Shown here piece after piece: positions 53,821 to 64,000 of a stretch of 64,000 nt of DNA. Under the pieces are notes generated by a model. The model had not been told where the DNA came from and did not search any database. It saw only the letters and a list, made by a program, of their open reading frames with translations. This DNA is from Saccharina japonica (taxonomy: Eukaryota > Sar > Phaeophyceae > Laminariales > Laminariaceae), in contig MEHQ01001240.1 of the NCBI GenBank assembly GCA_008828725.1, positions 249,389 to 313,388 of the forward strand, written 5' to 3'. The first letter of the stretch is position 1. Each line of letters starts with the position of its first letter. A program made the translations under genes and the position numbers.

Positions 53821-56800
53821 AAAAATAAAGCAAGCGCCATCCGGGGACGATACGGCCCCATTTCCCGGATCGGAAATCCCTCCATACATGTACAACTCTA
53901 ACAACGCGGGGACGAAAACCGAGGTCCCCCGGGTCGACATCGCCGCGCACGGTTTGGAAACCCCAGCCACATCGGCCGATCACTGATTGGCTGGGGCTCA
54001 AAAATAAAGCTAGCGCCACCCGGGGACGATGAAGACCCATCCCCGGATCATAAATCCCTCCATACATTTCCAACTCCAACAGCCCGGGGACGAAAATCGA
54101 GATCTCCCGGGTCGACACCGCTGCGCACGGTGTGGAAACCCCAGCCACGACGGCCGATCGCTGATTAGCTGGGGCTCGAAACAAAGCCAGAGCCACCCGG
54201 GGACGATAGCGTATCATCCCCGGATCGGAAATCCCGACATATATCCAAAATTGCTCACCCGGGGACGATTGGTCCCCATCCCCGGTTTAGAAATGCCTCC
54301 GTATATCTACAACTCCGACCACCCGGGGACGAAAATAATGATCCCCCGGGTCAAAACCGTCCCGCACAGTGTGGAAACCCCAGCCGCCGATTTTCTGGGG
54401 CTCGAACATAAAGCCAGGGCCACCCGGGGACGATAAGACCCCGTCCCCGGTTCGGTAATCCTTCCTTACGTGTACAACTCTAACAACGCGGGGATGAAAG
54501 TCGAGATTCTCCCAGGTCGACACCGCCGCACACGGTGTGGAAACCCCAGCCACACCGGTCGATCGCTGATTGGCTGGGGTTCGTATACAACGCCATAGAC
54601 ACCCGGCGACGACAGAGTATCATCTCGGGATTGGAAATGTCGCCATGCATCCACAACTCCTCACCCGGGGACGATTGGTCTCCATCCCCGGTTTGGAAAT
54701 GCCTCCGTATACCAACAACTCCGACCACCCGGGGACGAAAAAATGACCCCCCAGGTGGAAACCGCCCCGCACGGTGTGGAAGCCCCAGCCCGACCGGCCG
54801 ATCGCTGATTGGCTGGCGCTCGAAAATAAAGCCAGCACCACCCAGGCATGATACGGCCCCAGCGTTTCGCGGTGTGGAAACCCAAATACCACTGGCTCGT
54901 AGCTGAGTGACTTTGTGAGCTGACGTTCGTGAAGCCAGCGTGTCCACCAATGGGAGCAAAGGGGTTCAGCAAGTTCGTTAAACCCGATCTATTAAACCTA
55001 TTTGTCCAGGAGCGGTTGTCATTCCACATGGATCGCCATCTACAGCCGTCGCTTGGCGCAGCCCAATGAGAAACAAAAAAGGCGCGCGAAGCGCGCCGAT
55101 TTTTGCGCTTGTATAATAGGCATATGGGTTTCATCCCTGCGTTTTCCGAGCCCGGCGCCCATTGGTCGAGGGGGGCCCCCAGGCCGACCTTGGCCAATCA
55201 GGGGCCGCGGCGCGCGCGGCGTGAGTTACCCCTTGGGGGAACCCTCCAGTCCCGCCGCACCCGGGGACGATAGGGCCCCATCCTCGGTTCGGGAATCCCT
55301 CCGTATCTGTACAGTTCCAACCAGCTGGGGACGAAAAAAACGATCCCCCGGCTCGAAACCGCCACGCACGGTGTGGAAACCCCAGCCCCACCGTCCGATC
55401 GCTGATTGGCTGGGGCTCGAAAATAAAGCCAGCGCCACCCGGGGGCGATACAGCCCCATCCCCGGTTCGGAAATCCCTCCATACATCTACAACTCCAACA
55501 GCCCGGGGACGAAAACCGAGGTCCCCCGGGTCGACACCGCCTCGCATGGTGTGGAAACCCCAGCCACACCGGCCGATCACTTATTGGCTGGGGCTCGTAT
55601 ACAAAGCCAGAGCCACCCGGGGACGACAGAGTATCATTCGCGGATCGGAAATCCCGACATAAATCCACAACCCCTCACCCGGGGACGATTAGTCCCCATC
55701 CCCGGTTCGGAAATGCCTCCGTAACTCTACAACTCCGACCACCCGGGGACGATAAAAAACGATCCCCCGGGTCGAAACCGCCCCGCACGGTGTGGAAACC
55801 CCAGCCCGACGGGCCGATCGCTGATTGGCTGGGGCTCGAAAATAAAGCCAGCGCCACCCGGGGACGATAAAGACCCATCCCCGATCAGAAATCCCTCCAT
55901 ATATCTACAACTCCAACAGCCCGGGAACGAAAACCGAGGTCCCAGGTCGACACCGCCTGGCATGGTGTGGAAACCCCAACCACATCGGTCGATCGCTGAT
56001 TGGCTGGGGTTCGTATACAACGCCATAGACACCCGGGGACGACAGAGTATCATCTCGGGATTGGAAATCTCGCCATGCATCCACAACTCCTCACCCGGGG
56101 ACGATTGGTCCCCATCCCCGGTTCGGAAATGCCTCCGTATCTCTACAACTCCGACCCCCCGGGGACGAAAATAATGATCACCAACAACTCCGACCACCCG
56201 GGGACGAAAAAATGACCCCCCAGGTGGAAACCGCCCCGCACGGTGTGGAAGCCCCAGCCCGACCGGCCGATCGCTGATTGGCTGGCGCTCGAAAATAAAG
56301 CCAGCACCACCCAGGCATGATACGGCCCCAGCGTTTCGCGGTGTGGAAACCCAAATACCACTGGCTCGTAGCTGAGTGACTTTGTGAGCTGACGTTCGTG
56401 AAGCCAGCGTGTCCACCAATGGGAGCAAAGGGGTTCAGCAAGTTCGTTAAACCCGATCTATTAAACCTATTTGTCCAGGAGCGGTTGTCATTCCACATGG
56501 ATCGCCATCTACAGCCGTCGCTTGGCGCAGCCCAATGAGAAACAAAAAAGGCGCGCGAAGCGCGCCGATTTTTGCGCTTGTATAATAGGCATATGGGTTT
56601 CATCCCTGCGTTTTCCGAGCCCGGCGCCCATTGGTCGAGGGGGGCCCCCAGGCCGACCTTGGCCAATCAGGGGCCGCGGCGCGCGCGGCGGGAGTGACCC
56701 CTCGGAGGAACCCCCCAGTCCCGCCGCACCCGGGGACGATAGGGCCCCATCTCCGGTTCGGAAATCCCTCCGTATCGCTACAACTTCTATCACGCGGGGA

Positions 56801-58640
56801 CGAAAATAATGATCCCTCGGCTCGAAACCGCCACGCACAGTGTGGAAACCCCAGCCCCACCGTTCGATCGCTGATTGGCTGGGGCTCGAAAATAAAGCCA
56901 GCGCCACCCGGGGACGATACGACCCCATCCCCTGTTCGGAAATTCCTCCATACATGTGCAACTCCAACAACCCGGGGACGAAAACCGATGTCCCTCGGGT
57001 CGACACCCCCTCGCATGACGTGGAAACCCCAGCCACACCGGCCGACCGGCCGATCGCTGATTGGCTGGGGCTCGTATAAAAAGCCAGAGCCACCCGGGGG
57101 CGACAGAGTATCATCCCCGGATCGGAAATCCCACCATAAATCCACAAGCCTACACCCGGGGACGACTAGTCCCCATCCCCGGTTCGGAAATGCCTCCGTA
57201 ACTTACAACTCCAACCACCCGGGGACGAAAAAAACGATCCCCCGGCTCGAAACCGCCCCGCACGGTGTGGAAACTCCAGCCCGACCGGACGATCGCTGAT
57301 TGGCTGGGGCTCAAAACTATAGCCAGCGCCACCCGGGGACGATAAGGCCCCGTCCCCGGTTCGGGAATCCTTCCCTCCATGTACAACTCCAAGAACGCGG
57401 GGACGAAAGTCGAGGTTCTCCAGGTCGACACCGCCGCGCACGGTGTGGAAACCCCAGCCACATAGGCCGATCGCTGATTGGCTCGGGTTGGTATACAACG
57501 CCATAGACACCCGGGGACGATAGCGCATCATCCCCGGATCGGAAATCCCTACATAAATCCACAGTTCTCACCCGGGGACGATTGGTCCCCATCCCCCGTT
57601 TTGAAATGCCTCCGTATATCTACAACTCCGACCAACCGGGGACGAGAAAAGTGACCCCCCGGGTCGAAACCGCCCCGCACGGTGTGGAAACCCCAGCCCG
57701 ACCGACCGATCGCTGATTGGCTGGGGCTCAAAAGTAAAGCCAGCGCCACCCGGGGACGATACGGCCCCATCCCCGGATCGGAAATCCCTCCATACTCCTA
57801 CAACGCGGGGACAAAAACCGAGGTCCCCCGGGTCGACACCGCCGCGCACGGTTTGGAAACCCCAACCACACCGGCCGATCGCTGATTGGCTGGGGCTTGA
57901 AATAAAGCCAGCGCCACCCGGGTCCGATATAGTCATATCCCCCGATCGGAAATCGCACCATGCAACCTCAACTTATCACCCGGGGACGATAGGTCTCCAT
58001 CCCCGGTTCGGAAATCCCTCCGTATCTTTACAACTCCGACCACCCGGGGACGAAGATAATGATCCCCCGGGTCAAAAACGCCCCGCACGGTGTGGAAACC
58101 CCAGCCCGACCGGCCGATCGCCGATATTCTGGGGCTCGAAAATAAAGCCAGGGCTACCCGGGGACTATAAGGCCCCGTCCACGGTTCGGGAATCCTTCCC
58201 TACATGTACAACTCCAACAACGCGGGGACGAAAGTCGAGATTCTCCAGGTCGACACCGCCGCGCACGGTGTGGAAACCCCAGCCACATCGGCCGATCGCT
58301 GATTGGATCGGGTTGGTATACAACGCCATAGACACCCGGGGACGACAGTGTATCATCTCGGGATTGGAAATCTTGCCATGCATCCACAACTCACCCGGGG
58401 ACGATTGGTCCCCATCCCCGGTTTGGAAATGCCTCCGTATACCTACAACTCCGACCACCAGGAGACGAAAAAAACGATCCCCCAGGTGGAAACCGCCCCG
58501 GACGGTGTGGAAACCCCAGCCCGACCGGCCGATTGCTGATTGGCTGGCGCTCGAAAATAAAGCCAGCACCACCGAGGGATGATACGGCCTCATCCCCGGT
58601 TCGCGTTTCGCGGTGTGGAAACCCAAATATCACTGGCTCG
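53821..58640 (+). repeat. CCAAT satellite, block 4 (plus orientation)
   Basis: Longest block, about 20 monomers. Contains a recent direct duplication (54711-55220 and 56180-56690), each including the array header and the hairpin segment. A third, diverged copy of that segment ends the array at 58440-58860. Confidence 0.92.
55079..55112 (+). repeat. GGCGCGCGAAGCGCGCC hairpin, copy 1 of 3
   Basis: A-rich run, then GGCGCGCGAAGCGCGCC, then GATTTTTGCGC and TATAATA. Same element at 56549-56582 and 58819-58850. Perfect 7 bp GC stem preceded by A and followed by T, resembling a bidirectional hairpin terminator in form, though bacterial-style termination is not expected here. Confidence 0.7.
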
Positions 58641-58859
58641 TAGCTGATTGGCTTTGTGGGCTGACGTTCGTGAAGCCAGCGTGTCCACCGATGGGAGCAA
58701 ATAGGTCCAGCAAGTTCGTTAAACCCGATCTATTAAACCTATTTGTCTAGGAGCGGTTGTCATTCCACATGGATCGCTATCTACAGCCTTCGCTTGGCGC
58801 AGCCCAATAAGAAAAAATAAGGCGCGCGAAGCGCGCCGATGTTTGCGCTTGTATATATG

Positions 58860-60265
58860 GTTGGTGGGGCCGAAGATGCCGTTGATACAAAATCGTAGTA
58901 CGGATGGCCCTCACGCGCCGCCCGGGTGCGCGGATACCCGGGCCCTCCTACCTGTGTGCTTGCGAGTGGGTGTCCTCGCGGGTCGTGCGCGCACGCGCTC
59001 TGGACTGACGTGTGTATGTATTGTTTTTTTGCCTCTTCCATGTATTCCTTTCCTGTTCGACATTTTATTTATGCGTCTGGATTTCCTTGTTTATTTTAAG
59101 TTCCGTTTACGGGTATTTTCCTTTGACGTGGGCGTGCCCCCCAGGAAACACCCATAGGTACGAGTATGGTAAATAAATAGGCCGAACGTCGACAGGAATA
59201 GAATACAGTCAGATAGCAAGCAAATACAGTAGAGTAGAATAAACCGGAGGGACGTACCGTAACCGTCGCGAGAATAACGTAAATACCTGGCAGTAAATAG
59301 TGTCACAATAGACACGGTACCCTACACGAAGAAACGGAAGCGAAAAAGAGATACATACATAAACACGCAAGTACCTAGATACATAAAATAAATTGGTCAC
59401 TACCTACATGAATAGATAATATAACCTGAAGAGAAGGCAACAAGATACAATTATTGACCGCGAAGAACGCGGATACCGAATGGAAGAAAGGTGGTGAATA
59501 AGGTATGTGTTATACGAGATCAAGACAGTATACCGATCACCTAACGGACTGACAGAGCAGGAACCAGCACGCACGATCACATCATCATAGAGTAGGGACA
59601 TAACGTAAATGCCCTGCGATGCCTTGGATCACCCCGCCGTAGTTACGGGTACTTCGTCATTTCATTATTGCCGCCGTTACACCCCCACGGTGCACCCGAA
59701 TCGTCTGCTCTCTAATAGGGTCCCTCGCCCCCGTCTTCTGCCCTGCTCCCGCTACGTGTGGGGCTACCTGGCCTTAATGTGTTGCTGGCCGCGCGCCCCC
59801 CGTCGCTACTCTCTCATCGCGTAGCGTTTCATGTGCCGATAGTCGGCGGCGCCCGTTATCTCTTAGCTATCGTTACCGGTGATCGTGACTCTCGCTGCCC
59901 CGATGACCGCCTCTCGTCACTCGTGTATCAACGTGCCATATTTATTACGCTAAAGTGCTGCGAGTATTTCTTACGCAAAAGTACCGCGGCCCGCCTTTAC
60001 CCGCCGCTATCGTTCCCCCTCTTCATGACCCTCGCCGCCACGCTAAACGACCCCCCCCGTCGCTACTGGATCGTCGTGAGACATTTCATGCGCATATCGT
60101 CTGTCTCTTCCCCCTGCCAACCCATCGCCACCAAAACAAAAAAAAAAGAAGAAGGGAGAAACAAAGAAAAGGAAATATAAAATACAATACTATACTAGAC
60201 GTGCAGCCCGCCGGCACCGTCCCTGTCAGCCACGCTCCTCCGCCCCCCCCGACCACGGCTGCTCT
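58860..60265. other. Unassigned, imperfectly duplicated
   Basis: CCCCCCGTCGCTACT near 59790 and CCCCCCCCGTCGCTACT near 60050 start two diverged copies of a stretch of about 260 bp. No gene evidence; several plus-strand ORFs are Arg/Pro/Cys-rich translations of this DNA. Confidence 0.4.
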
Positions 60266-60269
60266 ACAC

Positions 60270-61199
60270 CACCGGCCCGAATGGGTTGGTGCACGCGGCC
60301 TGCCGGTGGCCCGCTAGTTTGCAGTGCAGGCACACTTGCCACGCGCACGGGAGGTGGGAATGGAACTGGTCGCACCCCGCACCGAGGCGCTTGCGACAGA
60401 GCTCTTCGACTTAGGATGCCCCGGCGTATTCAGCTGTCGGGTCTAAACCTCAGTATACTGTGCTGCCCGCTTCGCACGGATGGCTGCGATGTCGGCGGGC
60501 GCAAGTACCGCTGCTCCCGCCTACCCCTGGTACACCGCCCCCCCCGCCTCCGGTGCGGGTCAGCTGCGGCCCGTAGTGGCCCTGGGCCGCCCCTGCTCTC
60601 GTCTGGGGTTCCCTCCGCGCTCCCACGGCTCTTGCGTGGGCGTACGGCGCCGGAGCCGCGTGTCCGAACCGCGCGCCGAAGGTTGCTTGCGAGGCTTGCT
60701 TGCGCCGCGTTTCCCCTCCCGCAGGGCCCCCCGGACCCCCGAGTACGGTCCCAGCGGGGAACCCGAACCTGGCCGCGGCCTGTCCCCCGAACCCGGGCCC
60801 GGCCGGGTTCGTGAAGTGGTTTTTGGTGAGCGCATGCACTTTCCGTAGATCTGCGCAGTCCGCCTCGTGCACTCCTTGGGACACCCCCCGCACGGAAGGG
60901 ACAACCTTGGAGAGCACGCCGAGGACAATCCGCGCGTCCCCACACGCCTCCATCATGCGCCCCCCCCGCGCGATGGTGTCGCTGAGAATCTTCCTCGAGT
61001 CAAGGAGTTCCAGACGCGTGGCCATTTCCATGGCCACCTGTAGGGTCGCCAGGAGGCCAAACCAGTGGTTGTCTCCGCCCGCGTTCCGCATCCCCTCGAG
61101 CACCGGGTCCAGCCTGAGGCGCAACTGTGGCCGTCGGTACGCAAATCGCGGCGGCGGGGAAAATCGGATCGGGACGCGACCGGTGGGTCGTGTCAGCAC
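60270..61199 (-). pseudogene. Gag-like retroelement ORF with CCHC zinc knuckle, two in-frame stops
   Basis: Minus-strand frame from 61199. A helical, capsid-like region (LEGMRNAGGDNHWFGLLATL, ATRLELLDSRKILSDTIARG, VLSKVVPSVRGV) is followed by a Gly/Arg/Pro-rich linker. After in-frame TGA (60448-60450) and TAA the same frame gives CLHCKLAGHRQAAC (60291-60332), an exact CX2CX4HX4C knuckle. The order capsid, linker, knuckle is that of Gag. A frame starting at 62743 (MSEAGMALGATPLD) may be its N-terminal part, split off by a MITE. No pol is visible downstream. Confidence 0.72.
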
Positions 61200-61303
61200 G
61201 GTTTCTTTCGTCGATCGCTCATGTCGTGGTAGTCGTGCGGGATTGAACCGTCCTCGCTACGCTTTCCGTAGGCAGCAGCGTACGTACGGTTCTAATTTAC
61301 AAA

Positions 61304-61928
61304 GGGCAGCGGCCAAAAAAAGGTATACCTGGTCCGTTTGCGGCCAAAAACAGGTACATACTTAAAATCAAGTAAAAAACGCACTCCACGTGCCCTGCCA
61401 TTGGTCCAAAACTCGTTGTACCGGTTTTTGCCTCTTTAAAACCCAGGTATACCTGATTTTGTCTACTCTGCTTGACTTTCACCTTTTTTTTGTCGTTTTT
61501 AAGCCAATCAGAGGCCCTTCATAGTTCCACCCTATGCCCCCTATACAAATGCCGACGTACGCGGAGACCCCCTTCTCCCTTCGCACCTCGCACTACACGC
61601 CACTCGAGCGACACACATATATCTGCCTGCACACCTCCGCCGAAATAATACGAGATAGAAGGCTCCCCTTCGGGATTGTGGTTGACTTGGAATACCAGGG
61701 GTGTCGCAAGCTGAGAAGGGAGAATACAGCAGCAGGCGTTCGTTCCTCGTACTAGTAATAGCAGCTACTCATATACGTAGCCACCGAGCGAGCACGAAGA
61801 ACATGAAAAAACTCTACTTTGCGTTGCAAGGAACGGCAGGTTCGTGGGGTGCGTTTTAAACTTGATTTTAGTATATACCTTTTTTTGGCCCCGAACGGAC
61901 CAAGTGTACCTGTTTTTGGCCGCTGCCC
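61304..61928. mobile_element. 625 bp MITE with about 60 bp inverted ends
   Basis: Ends GGGCAGCGGCCAAAAA(A/C)AGGTA...TTGGTCCGTT are inverted copies (61304-61362; 61870-61928). Internal halves also carry AGGTATACCT words. The ends resemble the 47.2 kb foldback (AGCCAAAAATAGGTATACC). It sits next to the gag-like ORF. Confidence 0.85.
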
Positions 61929-62488
61929 TTATTTTAATGTATTTATTTACTCATATTCCGTGCGTGTTTTATGCCGCATGGTCTAAGGGCGCACCGTGCG
62001 CGGTCGCGCACGGTAGGCGTACTGCCCCGCCGTGTGCAAACGCGTGCCAGGGTTGCAACTCTATTTCTGTGATCGGGGTTGTAACTCTGAAATGACCGAG
62101 TGTACGCGCTACTCGTATATATTCTGTAGTACTGCCCCTCTGCCCCATTGTGAGTACGACCGATGGAATGGTAGATACTCGACTTCGAACGCTGCTGGAT
62201 ATGTGATGAGCGAGCTTGTTCTCACATTTCCTACGTACTGTTACCGCAGTATATCTATCATGCACCTAGGAGCTCACAGTGTTAAGGACGTCGACTCCTA
62301 TGCTGCTGGGGTATATATATATCACGCGCGAGCAAGGAACTCCAGGAGGTACTCAAGGTCTGTACCTGGGGAACTGTACGATAGGGGTGTTGTTGAGTGC
62401 CGTCAAAGCGAGGCAGCGCGGGATACGTACACACCGAACCAAACGGCCTGCGATACCACCGATACCGAACCCCAAAAACCTCAAGTTA

Positions 62489-62743
62489 TCACACACCTCG
62501 CGCGGGACCGTGGATGACTGCACGAGCTCCACCAGCTTCTGGTTCTCGCCCCGCTGCACGACCTCCCCGGCTGCCGTCCTCTGTGCCACCGTCTGGCTGG
62601 TCTTCGAGAGACTCGACCCGTCGGGATGGATCACTCTCGTCAGGCCCAGCACGCGAGGCTGCCCACGAACCCCCGGCTTGGTGCATGGGAGCTCCGCACC
62701 GGTCGAGCGGGGTCGCGCCCAGCGCCATCCCTGCCTCCGACAT
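62489..62743 (-). pseudogene. Possible gag N-terminal segment
   Basis: 84-codon minus-strand frame beginning MSEAGMALGATPLDRCGAP, Gly/Arg/Ser-rich and followed by a possible continuation in another frame (VPREVCDNLRFLGFGIGG). Same strand and GC content as the gag-like ORF. Link to it is inference. Confidence 0.35.
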
Positions 62744-62759
62744 AACTCTGTCGTTTTCT

Positions 62760-63395
62760 AACCCCTTCTACTTTGTCGTGCTGTAGTCAAGGTGCGCTGT
62801 CGCTCGCGGAGTGGGCTTTAACCACTTTCTTTCAACACAACAATAGAGGCTTTCCCGAAAAGGAGTCCACCATGCTGGTGTACCCTCTTTTTTCTGGATT
62901 CCAGATTACTCCGTGAATCTTTGATTTTATAATTGGCGCGAAATATTTTGAGTTGACTCGAGTTTCCTGCGTTAATCTTTGTTATTTAGAACTGACAAGC
63001 ACATAAAGGGGTTTTGTTCTATTTGTCACGAAATATAAGCACCATTTGGATTATATATTAATGTGCAAACGATGATTATATACGTATATATTAGGGACAG
63101 TAGTAGATTTATCACAAGATTTTCGATTCTTCTGAATGTATCATGGGGTGTTGACCCAGATCCCAGATGCAGCGCTGCGGCACGCAATCGAAAAGGGAGG
63201 GACGGAAGAAGGCAAGGTTGTGACGGTCGAACGGAGCCTAGGCGTGCGGCGCGCAATCGGGAAGGCAGCGACTGAAGAAAGCATGGCCGAAGGGACCCAC
63301 GAGTCTCAACAGCAAGCACGATAAATATTTATTTAGTAGCGAGTACAGGACCGAGTCGTCTCCGCGGAGCAACAACAGCACCAAAAATATATTCC
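62760..63395. other. AT-rich region, short hairpin related to the 18.98 kb element
   Basis: 63026-63110: TTGTCACGAAATATAAGCACC at left resembles the left end of the 74 bp hairpin at 18979; an imperfect complement (TATATATTAGGGACAG) lies at right. Otherwise no feature. Confidence 0.4.
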
Positions 63396-63660
63396 TCAGC
63401 GACGAGTGGAACCGAGGTATCTCCGAAAGATATGCCCAGTTCGAGGTCGACGCGCTCGACGGCGGCGCGCGACCCGAGAGTGCGCGCGCGGGAAATAGGC
63501 GGGGCGGAGGCTGAGGAACGCGACCCTCGAGAAGAGCAGGCGAGAAGCCGATCGCGAGGGTGCCGAACGGACTTCGAGCGGAATCCGGTCTAAAGCGAAA
63601 ACGATCTGAGGATCTCCAAAGTCACGACGGCGAGCCTTCATAATGATATATATATGTATA
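63395..63660 (-). repeat. Dispersed repeat shared with 20.3-20.6 kb
   Basis: Inverted match of 20310-20570, again next to a TATATA tract (63643-63667). Shared words include CTCG(A/C)GTCGCGCGCCG, GCGCGTCGACCTC and AGGTCGCGTCC-like sequence with moderate divergence. Confidence 0.7.
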
Positions 63661-63679
63661 TATATCATTTTTCCCCCCC

Positions 63680-63975
63680 CATCTTAACTCAGACACGGGG
63701 TCACTAAGTAGGCTCTTCTTCTCCCTCCCCACTACGGCATGTGCCTTGCAGTTTCATCGCGACAAACTTTCAGCACTTTCTTCCCTCGTCGACTCGCGTC
63801 GAATTCCGCCTACCCACGCTACGAAGGCGCTCTCAGCAATTTATTTATTTTTCCATCCCATTTATTATATTCGCACTTCTTTCTCCCTCCTTAGTCGTAT
63901 CTCAGATCCGGGGTCACAAAGTAGGCTCCTCTCCCTCCTCCCCCACTACGGTTCTTGCCTCGGTTTTTATCGCGT
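63680..63975 (+). repeat. Tandem duplication, about 208 bp period
   Basis: Two copies (from about 63683 and 63890) of ATCT.A.TCAGA...GGGGTCAC(T/A)AAGTAGGCTC, CTCCC.CCACTACGG and TTGCCT/CTTGCA...TTTATCGCG. Continues to the window end. Confidence 0.7.
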
Positions 63976-64000
63976 AGAGGGTTCAGCCTTCCCAACGCTC

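Noticed and set aside
50231..54217. ORFs up to 464 codons on both strands in the 49.4-58.6 kb array
   Set aside because: They coincide with the satellite, read through monomers on either strand and share only repeat-derived peptides (PRVALALFSSPSQSAIG). No start, intron or family evidence.

Overview
This is a stretch of nuclear DNA from an intron-rich eukaryote. Evidence: a single gene of at least 17.5 kb split into about 28 recognisable short exons with GT-AG borders and matching codon phase, a nuclear-encoded organellar ribosomal protein gene with a 5.6 kb intron, a LINE reverse transcriptase, a Ty3-type LTR element, and many short inverted-repeat elements. The combination of dense introns of roughly 200 to 1500 bp, about 50% GC and very heavy repeat load suggests a large-genome alga, possibly a stramenopile such as a brown alga. 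The organism is an inference; nothing in the window fixes it.

Region 1 (about 0.2-17.7 kb, minus strand) is one gene: a homologue of TMEM94 (KIAA0195, also called ERMA), a divergent P-type ATPase-like membrane protein reported to load Mg2+ into the endoplasmic reticulum. Domain order runs correctly from high to low coordinates: TM1-2 (17.7-16.0 kb), actuator region (14.6-13.2 kb), TM3-4 (13.0-12.2 kb), a changed phosphorylation loop (9.3 kb), nucleotide-binding region (9.0-6.4 kb), Ser-rich linker (6.1-4.7 kb), P-domain (4.6-2.8 kb), TM5 onward (2.5-1.1 kb) and a conserved C-terminal tail (0.2 kb). The three canonical P-type motifs are all altered.

Region 2 (18-27 kb) is repeat-rich: composite repeats built on TACTCGGAGTA with inverted ends, a tandem duplication on the minus strand, one orphan ORF, a long foldback element, and an adjoining MITE with a TTA target duplication. 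Region 3 (27.2-33.2 kb) is the plus-strand gene for organellar ribosomal protein bL35, whose long intron holds further repeats. Region 4 (33-43 kb) holds LINE copies on the minus strand, one cut by a 242 bp MITE whose TA target site is still exact, tandem duplications and GC-rich unassigned DNA. Region 5 (43-49.4 kb) has a hairpin element, a deleted Ty3 LTR element with a dead integrase, another large foldback element, a short tandem array, and a miniature LTR element (TRIM) that shares a serine-tRNA-type primer-binding site with the Ty3 element. Region 6 (49.4-58.9 kb) is a complex satellite of about 9 kb in which nearly every monomer carries a CCAAT box. It is arranged in inverted blocks, contains near-identical segmental duplications, and is interrupted by a 1.2 kb terminal-inverted-repeat element full of GGGAC repeats. 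Region 7 (59-64 kb) has a broken gag-like ORF with a CCHC zinc knuckle, another MITE and duplicated non-coding sequence.

Throughout the window the odd palindrome TACC[A/T]GGTA occurs about 19 times where chance predicts less than one. The two host genes appear intact. Almost everything else is mobile or satellite DNA, and most long ORFs there are by-products of repeats without stops.
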